Positions 27,433-37,621 of a stretch of 64,000 nt of DNA are shown here, piece after piece. The stretch comes from Azomonas tarimensis (GTDB lineage: Bacteria; Pseudomonadota; Gammaproteobacteria; Pseudomonadales; Pseudomonadaceae), in contig NZ_JBHRXZ010000005.1 of assembly GCF_042648805.1 (NCBI RefSeq), positions 1 through 64,000 of the forward strand. Direction: 5' to 3'. The position numbers and the translations under genes were made by a program. Under the pieces are notes generated by a model, which was not told the DNA's origin, ran no database searches, and saw only the letters and a program-made list of their open reading frames with translations. The stretch's first letter is position 1; every line of letters starts with the position of its first letter.

Positions 27433-29703
27433 ATGTTGAACCGTGAGCTCGAAGTCACCCTGAATCTGGCTTTCAAAGAGGCACGTACCAAGCGCCATGA
27501 ATTCATGACGGTTGAACACCTCCTGTTGGCCTTGCTCGACAATGAAGCGGCTGCGACGGTTCTGCGCGCCTGTGGCGCTAGTCTGGACAAGTTGCGCCAT
27601 GATCTTCAGGAGTTCATCGACTCCACCACCCCTCTCATCCCGCAGCACGATGAAGAACGCGAAACCCAGCCGACGCTGGGCTTCCAGCGCGTTCTGCAGC
27701 GAGCCGTGTTCCATGTGCAGAGTTCTGGCAAGCGGGAGGTCACCGGCGCCAACGTTCTGGTCGCCATCTTCAGCGAGCAGGAAAGCCAGGCGGTGTTCCT
27801 CCTCAAGCAGCAGAACGTCGCGCGTATCGATGTCGTCAACTACATCGCCCACGGGATTTCCAAGGTGCCGGGCCAATCCGCGGGCGCCGAGAGCGAGTCC
27901 GAGATGCAGGATGAGGAAAGCACTGAGGTATCGTCGTCCGGCCAGCCACTCGACGCCTATGCCAGCAACCTCAACGAGCAAGCCAGGCAAGGGCGCATCG
28001 ACCCGCTGGTGGGGCGCGAACATGAAGTCGAGCGCGTCACCCAGATTCTCGCTCGCCGTCGCAAGAACAATCCCCTGCTGGTGGGCGAAGCCGGTGTTGG
28101 CAAGACCGCGATCGCCGAAGGCCTGGCCAAGCGAATCGTCGACCGCCAGGTGCCTGACCTGCTGTCCGACAGCGTCGTCTATTCGCTGGACATGGGTGCC
28201 CTGCTCGCCGGTACCAAATACCGTGGCGATTTCGAGAAGCGCTTCAAGGCCCTGCTCAATGAGCTGCGCAAGCGGCCGCATGCGATCCTGTTCATCGACG
28301 AGATTCATACCATCATTGGTGCTGGCGCGGCTTCCGGCGGGGTAATGGATGCCTCCAACCTCCTCAAGCCCTTGCTTTCTTCCGGCGAGATCCGCTGTAT
28401 CGGTTCGACCACCTTCCAGGAATTCCGTGGAATTTTCGAGAAGGACCGCGCACTGGCAAGGCGCTTCCAGAAGGTCGACGTCGTCGAGCCTTCCGTGGAA
28501 GACACCATTGGTATCCTGAAAGGCCTCAAATCCCGCTTCGAGCAACACCACGAGATCGAGTACAGCGATGAGGCGTTGCGTGCCGCCGCTGAGCTGGCCT
28601 CCCGCTACATCAATGACCGGCACATGCCGGACAAGGCCATCGACGTGATCGATGAGGCCGGGGCCTTCCAGCGCCTGTTGCCGACCGAGCAGCGCGTGAA
28701 GACTATCGACGTGCCCGAGGTCGAGGACATCGTGGCCAAGATCGCACGGATTCCGCCCAAGCATGTAAGCACCTCGGACAAGGAACTGCTGCGCAACCTC
28801 GAGCGCGACCTCAAGCTGACGGTGTTCGGTCAGGACGAGGCCATCGACTCGCTGTCCACTGCGATCAAGCTGTCACGTGCCGGTCTCAAGGCGCCCGACA
28901 AGCCGGTTGGCTCCTTCCTGTTTTCCGGCCCTACCGGCGTCGGCAAGACCGAGGCTGCACGGCAACTGGCGAAATCCCTGGGTGTGGAGCTCATTCGCTT
29001 CGACATGTCCGAATACATGGAACGCCATACGGTGTCGCGCCTTATCGGTGCGCCACCGGGGTATGTGGGCTTCGACCAGGGTGGGCTGCTGACCGAGGCG
29101 ATCACCAAGACGCCGCACTGCGTCCTGCTGCTGGATGAGATCGAGAAGGCACACCCGGAAGTCTTCAACCTGCTGCTGCAGGTGATGGACCATGGCACCC
29201 TGACCGACAACAACGGGCGCAAGGCGGACTTCCGCAGCGTGATCCTCATCCTCACCACCAATGCTGGCGCCGAAACCGCCGCGCGGGCATCCATCGGCTT
29301 CACCCAGCAGGATCACACCACCGATGCCAAGGAAGTGATCAAGAAGAGCTTCACGCCCGAGTTCCGCAATCGCCTGGATGCGATCATCCAGTTCGGCCGC
29401 TTGAGCCATGAAGTGATCAAGAGCATCGTCGACAAGTTTCTCATCGAGCTGCAGGCGCAACTCGAGGACAAGCACGTCACGCTCGAAGTCACCGAGGCAG
29501 CGCGCGGCTGGCTGGCTGAGCGCGGCTACGATGTCCAGATGGGCGCTCGGCCGATGGCCCGCCTCATCCAGGACAAGATCAAGCGGCCCTTGGCAGAGGA
29601 AATCCTGTTCGGGGAACTGGCCGAGCACGGCGGCATCGTCCATATAGACGTCAGTGGCGATGACCTGGTGTTCGACTTCGAGATCATGGCAGAACTCGCC
29701 TGA
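27433..29703 (+). CDS. clpA: ATP-dependent Clp protease ATP-binding subunit ClpA
   Basis: This 756-residue hexameric unfoldase works with ClpP (not in the window) and takes substrates from ClpS. The N-domain covers about 1-140, followed by two AAA+ modules with Walker A GEAGVGKTA and GPTGVGKTE. A ClpP-docking loop of IGF type lies in RASIGFTQQD. GAGGTG lies 6 nt before the ATG at 27433; a GTG three codons earlier is less likely. Together with bpt and aat just downstream it forms an N-end-rule proteolysis neighbourhood. Confidence 0.97.
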   Translation: MLNRELEVTLNLAFKEARTKRHEFMTVEHLLLALLDNEAAATVLRACGASLDKLRHDLQEFIDSTTPLIPQHDEERETQPTLGFQRVLQRAVFHVQSSGKREVTGANVLVAIFSEQESQAVFLLKQQNVARIDVVNYIAHGISKVPGQSAGAESESEMQDEESTEVSSSGQPLDAYASNLNEQARQGRIDPLVGREHEVERVTQILARRRKNNPLLVGEAGVGKTAIAEGLAKRIVDRQVPDLLSDSVVYSLDMGALLAGTKYRGDFEKRFKALLNELRKRPHAILFIDEIHTIIGAGAASGGVMDASNLLKPLLSSGEIRCIGSTTFQEFRGIFEKDRALARRFQKVDVVEPSVEDTIGILKGLKSRFEQHHEIEYSDEALRAAAELASRYINDRHMPDKAIDVIDEAGAFQRLLPTEQRVKTIDVPEVEDIVAKIARIPPKHVSTSDKELLRNLERDLKLTVFGQDEAIDSLSTAIKLSRAGLKAPDKPVGSFLFSGPTGVGKTEAARQLAKSLGVELIRFDMSEYMERHTVSRLIGAPPGYVGFDQGGLLTEAITKTPHCVLLLDEIEKAHPEVFNLLLQVMDHGTLTDNNGRKADFRSVILILTTNAGAETAARASIGFTQQDHTTDAKEVIKKSFTPEFRNRLDAIIQFGRLSHEVIKSIVDKFLIELQAQLEDKHVTLEVTEAARGWLAERGYDVQMGARPMARLIQDKIKRPLAEEILFGELAEHGGIVHIDVSGDDLVFDFEIMAELA

Positions 29704-29719
29704 CCCCGGCGCTGGAACC

Positions 29720-29750
29720 AAAAAAGCCCGGCATTGCCGGGCTTTTTCTT
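29720..29750. terminator. Bidirectional terminator between clpA and infA
   Basis: AAAAAAGCCCGGCATTGCCGGGCTTTTTC: an 8-bp GC stem flanked by A- and T-runs, placed between convergent genes. Confidence 0.92.
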
Positions 29751-29760
29751 GCGCTGGCGA

Positions 29761-29979
29761 TCAGCGGGCGCGGTAGGTGATGCGCCCCTTGCTCAAGTCA
29801 TAAGGGGTCAGCTCCACGCGGACCTTGTCGCCAGTGAGAATCCGGATGTAATTCTTGCGCATCTTCCCAGAGATATGCGCGGTAACGACGTGCCCGTTTT
29901 CCAACTCCACACGAAACATGGTGTTGGGCAGGGTGTCGACGACAGTACCTTCCATTTCGAAGCTGTCTTCTTTCGACAT
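29761..29979 (-). CDS. infA: Translation initiation factor IF-1
   Basis: This 72-residue S1/OB-fold protein begins [20 protein letters not shown] and ends KGRITYRAR, the standard IF-1 size and ends. It binds the ribosomal A site during initiation. It lies downstream of bpt on the same strand, the usual order. Confidence 0.98.
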
Positions 29980-30074
29980 TCAATAAAGCCCTCGGTGTCT
30001 GATAAGTACCCGGGGTCACAAGCCCGGAAAAACGGCAAATATTTTGCCAGAAATGGGCTTTTTCGCCAAGGTCT

Positions 30075-30782
30075 TCAAGTCAGGCGCACCCAGCGTTGAT
30101 TGACGAGCAGTTCGATGGGGCGGTATTCGGTCTTGTAATTCATCTTGCGACAGTTCTTGATCCAGTAGCCCAGGTACAGGGCCTGCAGGCCCAGGCGGGC
30201 CGCTTCCTCGATTTGCCAGAGAATGGCGAAGCGACCGAGGCTACGCCTTTCCTCGGCCGGATCGTAAAAGGTGTACACCGCCGACAGCCCATTGGACAGC
30301 ACGTCGGACACGGCAATCGCCATGAGCTTGCGGCCCAGCCTGAATTCGTAGAAGTAGCTGAAGGGGAGCTCGCGGACGAGGAAGGTATTGAATTGATCAC
30401 GGCTCGGCGGATACATGTCGCCATCGGCATGCCGGGTTTCGATATAGCTGGAGTAGAGACTGTAGTATTCCTCGGTGAAAACAGGCTTGATCGCCCGGAC
30501 CGTGAGGTCTGTGTTGCGCTTGATGATCCGCTTCTGCTGCCGGCTCAGCGTCATGCCGGTGCTTGGTATGCGCGCAGGGATGCAAGCTGTGCATTTCTGG
30601 CAATGGGGCCGGTAGAGGTGGTCCCCGCTGCGGCGAAAGCCTATCTCGGAGAGGTCCGCATAGACCTTTCCGTCCATCGGCTGGCTCGGATCCAGAAAAA
30701 GTGTCGTGGCCTGTTCGTCAGGCAGGTAGCTGCAAGCATGCGGCTGAGTCGCGTAAAACTTAAGACGAGCCAGTGATGTCAT
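30075..30782 (-). CDS. bpt: Aspartate/glutamate leucyltransferase (R-transferase family)
   Basis: The 235-residue enzyme attaches Leu to proteins with N-terminal Asp or Glu, feeding them to ClpS/ClpAP. The N-terminal Cys-containing segment (QPHACSYL) and HCQKCTACIPARI are family features, as is the C-terminal YWIKNCRKMNYKTEYRPIE. I use the second ATG (30782), which has GAGG at the right distance; the first ATG (30788) is too close to it. It lies 94 bp downstream of aat. Confidence 0.94.
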   Translation of the reverse strand: MTSLARLKFYATQPHACSYLPDEQATTLFLDPSQPMDGKVYADLSEIGFRRSGDHLYRPHCQKCTACIPARIPSTGMTLSRQQKRIIKRNTDLTVRAIKPVFTEEYYSLYSSYIETRHADGDMYPPSRDQFNTFLVRELPFSYFYEFRLGRKLMAIAVSDVLSNGLSAVYTFYDPAEERRSLGRFAILWQIEEAARLGLQALYLGYWIKNCRKMNYKTEYRPIELLVNQRWVRLT

Positions 30783-30876
30783 GATCATCCCTCAGGCTTT
30801 TGACGCAGTGTAGGACAGCTGCCGGTGAACGACCAGAGAGCCCGGCCGCTCCTGTTCCGACAAGCTGCTGCCGCAT

Positions 30877-31593
30877 TCATCCCGGCGCGGCGAATCGATC
30901 GGAGGCGGTCATCCCCTCGAACCAGATCGTGCTGTCAGCCGCGCCAAGATGCTCTCGCAGAGCCTGCGCAAAGGCCTCGCGTGGAATCGGCCGGGCCCCG
31001 AGGCTGGCCAGATGTTCAGTATGCATCTGGCAGTCAACGAGCACGAAAGCCCGGTCGCGAAGATGCTCGACCAAGGCGACGAAACCAACCTTGGAAGCGT
31101 CGTTGGCTCGACTGAACATGGACTCGCCAAAGAACAGGCGGCCCATCGCGAGGCCGTACAGGCCACCGACCAGCTCATCCTCCTGCCAGACCTCCACCGA
31201 ATGGGCGATGCCGAGCCCATGCAGATCCAGGTAGGCCTGCTGCATGGCGCTGGTGATCCAGGTGCCGTCGGTGTAGTCCCTTGGCCCCGCGCAGCCCTGC
31301 ACGACCCGATCGAAGCAGGTATCGAAGGTCACGCGATAGGCCTGCTGGCGGATGCGCTTGCGCAGGCTGCGGGAAACGTGCAGCTCTTCGGGGAAGAGCA
31401 CCATGCGAGGGTCGGGTGACCACCAGAGCAGCGGCTGCCCCTCCTGGTACCAGGGAAAGCAGCCATGCCGATAGGCGGCCTGAAGTCGCTCGGCGGATAA
31501 GTCGCCACCTGCGGCGAGCAGGCCGTTGGGTTCCCGCATGGCCCTGTCGAGCGGGGGGAAGGCCAGATCGTCGCGTTGCAGCCAGGTCAGCAT
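30877..31593 (-). CDS. aat: Leucyl/phenylalanyl-tRNA-protein transferase
   Basis: The 238-residue L/F-transferase adds Leu or Phe to N-terminal Lys or Arg, making primary N-degrons for ClpS. The characteristic MREPNGLLAAGGDLSAERL, YRHGCFPWY and WWSPDPRMVLFPEELH are at residues 19-70. Length equals the family norm (about 234). It follows trxB on the same strand (35-bp gap) and precedes bpt. Confidence 0.96.
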   Translation of the reverse strand: MLTWLQRDDLAFPPLDRAMREPNGLLAAGGDLSAERLQAAYRHGCFPWYQEGQPLLWWSPDPRMVLFPEELHVSRSLRKRIRQQAYRVTFDTCFDRVVQGCAGPRDYTDGTWITSAMQQAYLDLHGLGIAHSVEVWQEDELVGGLYGLAMGRLFFGESMFSRANDASKVGFVALVEHLRDRAFVLVDCQMHTEHLASLGARPIPREAFAQALREHLGAADSTIWFEGMTASDRFAAPG

Positions 31594-31628
31594 GTGAGCA
31601 GCCAGAGAGGGCGCATGGCGCCCCCAGA

Positions 31629-32576
31629 TCAGAGGTCGAGGTATTTCTCGGCGTCCAGCGCCGCCATGCAGCCTGCGCCAGCCGAGGTGATTGCCTGGCG
31701 GTAGACGTGATCGGCCACGTCGCCGGCAGCGAATACGCCGGGGATGTTGGTGCAGGTTGCGTCGCCTTCACCGCCTCCACGAATCTTCAGATAGCCATCC
31801 TTCATGTCCAGCTGGCCAACGAACAGGTCGGTGTTGGGTTTGTGGCCAATGGCGATGAACACGCCCATGAGGTCAAGGCGGCTTTCCTCGCCGGTGAGGG
31901 TGCTCTTCAGGCGCACCCCGGTAACGCCGGAAGGATCGCCTAGCACTTCTTCGAGGGTGTGGTTCCAATGCAGGCGAATATTGCCAGTTTCCGCCTTCTC
32001 GAAAATCTTGTCCTGGAGAATCTTTTCCGACCGCAGCTTGTCGCGGCGGTGGATCAGATGTACTTCCTTGGCGATGTTCGACAGGTACAGCGCCTCTTCG
32101 ACCGCAGTGTTGCCGCCGCCGATGACCGCAACGACCTGGTTGCGATAGAAGAAGCCGTCACAGGTGGCGCAAGCGGAGACGCCCCGCCCGGCAAAGGCCT
32201 CTTCGGAGGGCAGCCCGAGGTACTGAGCGGAGGCCCCGGTGGCGATGATCAGCGCATCGCAGGTGTAGGTGCCGCTGTCACCCTTGAGGGTGAACGGGCG
32301 CTGCTGCAATTGTGCGGTATGAATGTGGTCGTAGATGATCTCGGTATCGAAGCGCTCGGCATGTTTCTGCATGCGCTCCATCAGGATCGGACCGGTGAGG
32401 CCGTGGGGGTCGCCGGGCCAGTTGTCGACTTCGGTCGTCGTGGTGAGCTGGCCGCCTGGCTGGATGCCGGTGATGATCACAGGCTTGAGATTGGCTCGTG
32501 CGGCATACACGGCTGCGGAGTAACCGGCCGGGCCAGAGCCGAGGATGATCAGCCTGGAATGCTTGACTTCACTCAT
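31629..32576 (-). CDS. trxB: Thioredoxin reductase
   Basis: This 315-residue FAD enzyme reduces thioredoxin with NADPH. GSGPAGYSAAVYAARA is the FAD-binding site, C136-A-T-C139 the redox pair, GGGNTAVEEALYLS the NADPH site, and GVFAAGDVAD the second FAD contact. It is the first gene of the trxB-aat-bpt-infA run and divergent from ftsK. Confidence 0.97.
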   Translation of the reverse strand: MSEVKHSRLIILGSGPAGYSAAVYAARANLKPVIITGIQPGGQLTTTTEVDNWPGDPHGLTGPILMERMQKHAERFDTEIIYDHIHTAQLQQRPFTLKGDSGTYTCDALIIATGASAQYLGLPSEEAFAGRGVSACATCDGFFYRNQVVAVIGGGNTAVEEALYLSNIAKEVHLIHRRDKLRSEKILQDKIFEKAETGNIRLHWNHTLEEVLGDPSGVTGVRLKSTLTGEESRLDLMGVFIAIGHKPNTDLFVGQLDMKDGYLKIRGGGEGDATCTNIPGVFAAGDVADHVYRQAITSAGAGCMAALDAEKYLDL

Positions 32577-32780
32577 AAAAAGCCCTCATAAGTCCTTGTT
32601 GCCAATAGATAAGCGTGCTGCAATCGAACGTAGCCAGAAAAACGATTCGATATGCTACACCGAAGCAAGACAAAGCCCTAGCTACGGGGTAAACCACTGA
32701 CGTTGGGTCGTCGACGCCGTACAATGCGTGGTCGTGATTGCAGATTGGATAGCGCCAGTCGGCGCGGGAAGCAAAGCGTT

Positions 32781-35177
32781 TTGAAAAAATCTACCTCGAC
32801 GGTGCCGACCCTGGACTGGCGACAGCAGGCCCAGTACCGATTGAAAGAAGCCGGCCTGATCGCGGTTGGTGCCTTGTGCCTGATCGTCTGGATGGCCCTG
32901 CTCACCTACGATCCGGCCGATCCGGGCTGGACCCATACCAGCAGCACGCAACAGGTCCACAATGCGGCGGGCAGGGCAGGCGCCTGGCTGGCCGACATCC
33001 TGTTCATGGTGCTGGGCTATTTCGCCTACCTCTTTCCGTTATTGCTCGGGCTCAAGGCCTGGCAGATCTTTCGCGCGCGCCATCTGCCCTGGCAGTGGAA
33101 CGGTTGGCTGTTCTCCTGGCGTAGCGTAGGCCTGGTGGTACTGGTGCTTTCAGGGGCGGCCCTGGCTGATATCCACTTCAGTGCGGCTGAGCATATGCCT
33201 GCTTCGGCGGGTGGAATGCTGGGGACCAGCCTTGGGCAGCTCGCCGAAAGTGCCTTGAACATCCAGGGCAGCACGCTGTTGTTCATCGCCCTGTTTCTGT
33301 TCGGGCTGACGGCATTCACCGATCTGTCCTGGTTCAAGGTCATGGACGTGACGGGCAAGATCGTCATGGATCTGGCCGAGCTGATCCAGACTGCCGTCAA
33401 TCGCTGGTGGCTGTCGCGCGCCGAGCGTCGTGAGATCAACACACAGCTGCGCATGGCCGAAGATGTGGCAGCTCCGGTCACTCCGGATCGTCGTGAGCGG
33501 GAAAAGGTCAAGAAGCGCGTCATCGAGCGCGAGGAAGCCCTGGTCAAGCACATGTCGGAGCGCGAACAGCATCCGGCTGTGGTGATCGCGCGCCCGGCTC
33601 CGCCACGCGCGAGCGATATCAGCAAGCGGGTCCAAAAGGAAAAGCAGGCCCCGCTGCTCGTCGACAGCGCCATCGAAGGCAGTCTGCCACCCATCTCGCT
33701 GCTGGACGTGGCCGAGAAGCAGCAGAAACAGTATTCCCCCGAATCGCTCGAGGCCATGTCCAGGCTGCTTGAAATCAAGCTCAAGGAGTTTGGCGTCGAA
33801 GTGTTGGTGGAGACGGTTCACCCGGGGCCCGTGATCACCCGTTTCGAGATCCAGCCCGCCGCCGGGGTCAAGGTCAGCCGCATATCCAACCTGGCCAAGG
33901 ACCTGGCGCGCTCATTGGCGGTCATCAGCGTGCGGGTCGTCGAGGTGATTCCCGGCAAGACCACGGTGGGCATCGAGATCCCCAACGAGGATCGCCAGAT
34001 CGTGCGGTTTTCCGAAGTGCTTTCTTCGACCGCCTACGACGAGGCGAAATCGCCGGCGACCATGGCGCTGGGTCACGATATCGGCGGCAAGCCGGTCATT
34101 GCCGACCTGGCCAAGATGCCGCACCTGCTGGTGGCAGGCACCACCGGTTCGGGCAAGTCGGTAGGCGTCAATGCGATGATCCTGTCGATCCTGTTCAAGT
34201 CCACGCCGGATGAGGCGAGACTGATCATGATCGACCCGAAGATGCTGGAGCTTTCGATCTACGAGGGCATCCCCCATCTACTCTGCCCGGTGGTGACCGA
34301 CATGAAGGAGGCCGCCAATGCCTTGCGCTGGAGCGTCGCCGAGATGGAGCGGCGCTACCGGCTCATGGCTGCCATGGGTGTACGCAACCTGGCGGGGTTC
34401 AACCGCAAGGTCAAGGAGGCGGAGGAGGCGGGCGAGCCGCTGACCGACCCGCTGTACCGCCGCGAGAGCATGGAGGACGAGGCGCCACTGCTGAAGACCC
34501 TGCCTACCATCATCGTCATCGTCGACGAATTCGCCGACATGATGATGATCGTCGGCAAGAAGGTCGAAGAGCTGATCGCGCGAATCGCGCAGAAGGCGCG
34601 GGCGGCCGGCATCCATTTGATCCTTGCCACGCAGCGCCCGTCGGTGGACGTGATCACCGGTCTGATCAAGGCCAACATCCCCACGCGGATCGCCTTCCAG
34701 GTCTCGAGCAAGATCGACTCGCGGACCATTCTCGACCAGGGCGGTGCGGAACAGCTGCTCGGCCATGGCGACATGCTCTATCTCCCGCCAGGCACGGGGC
34801 TTCCCATTCGCGTGCATGGCGCCTTCGTTTCCGACGAGGAAGTGCACCGCGTCGTAGAGGCATGGAAGGCACGTGGGGCGCCCGATTACATCGAAGAAAT
34901 CCTGGTCGGGGTCGAGGAGTCCGGTAGCGGCTTCGACGGCGGCTCTTCAGGCGGCGAAGGGGGCGATGACGTCGAGGAGGACGCGCTTTACGACGAGGCG
35001 GTACGTTTTGTTACTGAAAGCCGTCGCGCTTCGATTTCTGCAGTACAACGCAAGCTCAAGATTGGCTATAACCGTGCTGCCAGGATGATCGAGTCCATGG
35101 AAATGGCCGGCGTCGTCTCGCCGATGAACACCAATGGCTCGCGCGAAGTGATCGCGCCGCCCCCAGTTCGCGATTGA
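32781..35177 (+). CDS. ftsK: DNA translocase FtsK
   Basis: The 798-residue septal DNA pump couples chromosome dimer resolution to division. It has four to five N-terminal membrane segments (about 20-180), a short charged linker (about 190-330), a RecA-like motor with Walker A AGTTGSGKS near residue 453, Walker B IVIVDEFAD, and a C-terminal winged-helix gamma domain (about 735-798) that reads KOPS and activates XerD. I start at TTG 32781 (KKSTSTVPTLDWRQQ), matching the P. aeruginosa N-terminus; the ATG frame from 32703 adds non-homologous sequence. Confidence 0.94.
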   Translation: MKKSTSTVPTLDWRQQAQYRLKEAGLIAVGALCLIVWMALLTYDPADPGWTHTSSTQQVHNAAGRAGAWLADILFMVLGYFAYLFPLLLGLKAWQIFRARHLPWQWNGWLFSWRSVGLVVLVLSGAALADIHFSAAEHMPASAGGMLGTSLGQLAESALNIQGSTLLFIALFLFGLTAFTDLSWFKVMDVTGKIVMDLAELIQTAVNRWWLSRAERREINTQLRMAEDVAAPVTPDRREREKVKKRVIEREEALVKHMSEREQHPAVVIARPAPPRASDISKRVQKEKQAPLLVDSAIEGSLPPISLLDVAEKQQKQYSPESLEAMSRLLEIKLKEFGVEVLVETVHPGPVITRFEIQPAAGVKVSRISNLAKDLARSLAVISVRVVEVIPGKTTVGIEIPNEDRQIVRFSEVLSSTAYDEAKSPATMALGHDIGGKPVIADLAKMPHLLVAGTTGSGKSVGVNAMILSILFKSTPDEARLIMIDPKMLELSIYEGIPHLLCPVVTDMKEAANALRWSVAEMERRYRLMAAMGVRNLAGFNRKVKEAEEAGEPLTDPLYRRESMEDEAPLLKTLPTIIVIVDEFADMMMIVGKKVEELIARIAQKARAAGIHLILATQRPSVDVITGLIKANIPTRIAFQVSSKIDSRTILDQGGAEQLLGHGDMLYLPPGTGLPIRVHGAFVSDEEVHRVVEAWKARGAPDYIEEILVGVEESGSGFDGGSSGGEGGDDVEEDALYDEAVRFVTESRRASISAVQRKLKIGYNRAARMIESMEMAGVVSPMNTNGSREVIAPPPVRD

Positions 35178-35194
35178 TTTTCGCAGAGGAATCC

Positions 35195-35821
35195 ATGCGT
35201 CTGATCCGTTTGCTGGCCACTTCCGCCCTGTTGCTGGCTTCGACCCTGGGTCATGCCCAGCAACAGGCGTCCGTCCAGCGCCTTACCGAGTTGCTCGATC
35301 GCGCCGATACCCTGACCGCACGCTTCTCCCAGCTGTCGCTCGATGGCAGTGGCACCCAGCTTCAGGAGACCTCCGGCGAACTGGCCTTGCAGCGCCCTGG
35401 CCAATTTCGCTGGCACACCGATGAGCCGATGGAGCAATTGCTCGTCTCCAATGGCCAGAAGGTCTGGCTATACGACCCCGACCTCGAGCAGGTGACCATC
35501 CAGCAGCTCGACCAGCGGCTGACCCATACGCCTGCGCTGCTGCTATCCGGTGACGTGTCGAGCATCAGCGAGAACTTCAAGGTCAGCCACCAGGAGACCG
35601 GTGAGGTGGCCGACTTCGTGCTCACGCCCACGACCCGCGACACCCTGTTCGACAACCTGCGACTGACCTTTCGCAACGGCGTGATCAACGACATGCAACT
35701 GATCGACAGTATCGGCCAGCGGACCAATATCCTGTTCTTTGGCGTGACCTTGAACGAACCGCTCGATGCCTCGCTGTTCACCTTCGAGGTTCCAGCGGGC
35801 GTCGATGTCATCGCCGATTGA
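35195..35821 (+). CDS. lolA: Outer-membrane lipoprotein carrier LolA
   Basis: The 208-residue periplasmic chaperone shuttles lipoproteins from LolCDE to LolB. The signal peptide is residues 1-21 (ending GHA). The open-barrel fold patterns FRWHTDEPMEQLLVSNGQKVWLYDPDLEQVT and LFFGVTLNEPLD are typical. AGAGGA precedes the ATG. It lies 17 nt after ftsK and 31 nt before rarA, so ftsK-lolA-rarA-crcB is probably one transcript. Confidence 0.96.
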   Translation: MRLIRLLATSALLLASTLGHAQQQASVQRLTELLDRADTLTARFSQLSLDGSGTQLQETSGELALQRPGQFRWHTDEPMEQLLVSNGQKVWLYDPDLEQVTIQQLDQRLTHTPALLLSGDVSSISENFKVSHQETGEVADFVLTPTTRDTLFDNLRLTFRNGVINDMQLIDSIGQRTNILFFGVTLNEPLDASLFTFEVPAGVDVIAD

Positions 35822-35852
35822 TGCCTGCCGGCTGAGGCCAACGGAGGCCTGA

Positions 35853-37175
35853 ATGGATCTGTTCAGCCGCGAACCCATCGCCCAGCCTCTCGCCGCGCGG
35901 TTACGTGCGTCTAACCTGGACGAGTACGTCGGCCAACAGCATCTGCTGGCCCGAGGCAAGCCGCTGCGCGAGGCACTGGAGCAGGGCGCCCTGCATTCGA
36001 TGATCTTCTGGGGGCCGCCCGGCGTCGGCAAGACGACGCTGGCGCGGTTGCTGGCCAAGGTTTCGGACGCCCATTTCGAGACGGTCTCGGCCGTGCTCGC
36101 CGGGGTCAAGGAAATCCGCCAGGCCGTGGAAATCGCCCGGCAGCAGGCGGCGCAGTATGGCCGGCGTACCATCCTGTTCGTCGATGAGGTTCACCGTTTC
36201 AACAAATCCCAGCAGGACGCCTTCCTGCCCTATGTCGAAGACGGCACGCTGATCTTCATCGGCGCGACCACCGAAAACCCCTCCTTCGAGCTGAACAACG
36301 CGCTGCTTTCGCGAGCGCGCGTCTATGTCCTCAAGAGCCTTGACGAGGCGGCACTCCGACAGTTGGCCCAGCGCGCCCTGAGCGAGCCAAGGGGACTGGG
36401 GGAAATGAAGCTCAGTCTGCCCGACGACAGCTTCCATATGCTGCTGGCCGCGGCGGATGGCGATGGCCGCCGCCTGCTCAATCTGCTCGAAAACGCTGCG
36501 GACCTGGCCGAGGAGGGCGGCGAGATCGGCGTGGAACTGCTCAGCGACCTGCTTGGCGACGGTCGCCGTCGTTTCGACAAGGGTGGCGAAGCCTTCTATG
36601 ACCAGATTTCCGCCTTGCACAAATCGGTACGCGGCTCTGATCCCGATGCGGCGCTCTACTGGTATGCGCGCATGCTCGACGGCGGCTGCGATCCGCTCTA
36701 TATCGCGCGCCGGGTGGTGCGCATGGCCAGCGAGGACATCGGCAATGCCGACCCGCGAGCCCTGAGCCTGGCATTGAGCGCCTGGGACGTGCAGGAGCGG
36801 CTCGGCAGCCCGGAGGGCGAGCTGGCGGTGGCGCAAGCCATTGTCTATCTTGCCTGCGCGGCCAAGAGCAACGCAGTGTATAAGGCGTACAAGGCAGCGG
36901 TACGGGATGCGGCGGAGCAGGGTTCTCTCGAGGTTCCGCTGCATTTGCGCAACGCACCTACCAAGCTGATGAAGGAACTGGGCTACGGTCAGGAATACCG
37001 CTACGCCCACGACGAGCCGGGCGGCTATGCCGCGGGCGAGGACTATTTTCCGGAGAGCCTGACTCCGCGCCGCTACTACCACCCGGTGCCGCGCGGGCTG
37101 GAAGGCAAGATCAGCGAAAAGCTCGAGCATCTGCGAGCGCTCGATCGCGCAAGCGACTGGAAGCGCCGCGAATGA
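35853..37175 (+). CDS. rarA: Replication-associated recombination protein RarA (MgsA)
   Basis: This 440-residue AAA+ ATPase of the clamp-loader family acts at stalled forks. Walker A is GPPGVGKT (54-61), Walker B is ILFVDEVHRF and sensor 1 is IGATTENPSFELN. The C-terminal tetramerisation domain contains RRVVRMASEDIGNADP. Its 3' end overlaps crcB by 4 nt. Confidence 0.96.
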   Translation: MDLFSREPIAQPLAARLRASNLDEYVGQQHLLARGKPLREALEQGALHSMIFWGPPGVGKTTLARLLAKVSDAHFETVSAVLAGVKEIRQAVEIARQQAAQYGRRTILFVDEVHRFNKSQQDAFLPYVEDGTLIFIGATTENPSFELNNALLSRARVYVLKSLDEAALRQLAQRALSEPRGLGEMKLSLPDDSFHMLLAAADGDGRRLLNLLENAADLAEEGGEIGVELLSDLLGDGRRRFDKGGEAFYDQISALHKSVRGSDPDAALYWYARMLDGGCDPLYIARRVVRMASEDIGNADPRALSLALSAWDVQERLGSPEGELAVAQAIVYLACAAKSNAVYKAYKAAVRDAAEQGSLEVPLHLRNAPTKLMKELGYGQEYRYAHDEPGGYAAGEDYFPESLTPRRYYHPVPRGLEGKISEKLEHLRALDRASDWKRRE

Positions 37176-37549
37176 TCCTGCGTACTCTGCTCGCGGTTGC
37201 GCTTGGCGGGCTGGTAGGCACCTTTCTCCGTTTCGGGCTGGGACTGTGGGTCGGCGCGCAATGGCCGCGCTACGCCTTTGTCGCGACGCTCCTGGTCAAT
37301 CTCTCGGGATGTCTGGCGATCGGCTACGTACATGGGTACTTTCTGACCCGGCCGGAGTTGCCGGCAGAGCTGCGCACCGGACTGGTGATCGGCCTGCTCG
37401 GCGCACTCACCACCTTTTCCAGCTTCTCCCTGGACAGCCTGCGCTTGCTGGAAAATGGCCAGATCGGAACGGCGGCCGGCTACCTGGGTATCAGCCTGTT
37501 CGGTGGGCTCATGGCCACCTGGTTCGGACTTGGCCTGGCGAGAATGTGA
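37172..37549 (+). CDS. crcB: Fluoride efflux channel CrcB/Fluc
   Basis: This 125-residue four-TM protein exports fluoride as a dual-topology dimer. GGLVGTFLRFGLG, NLSGCLAIGY (with the conserved Asn) and TTFSSFSLDSLRL are the pore and central Na+ site motifs. Its start codon overlaps rarA (ATGA type), so no fluoride riboswitch leader is possible directly upstream. Confidence 0.95.
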   Translation: MILRTLLAVALGGLVGTFLRFGLGLWVGAQWPRYAFVATLLVNLSGCLAIGYVHGYFLTRPELPAELRTGLVIGLLGALTTFSSFSLDSLRLLENGQIGTAAGYLGISLFGGLMATWFGLGLARM

Positions 37550-37621
37550 AAGCCCGAGCCTTTCCAAGTAGACTTCGCAGTTTTCCATCCCCTTTCATGC
37601 TCATGAAGACGAGAACGCCCC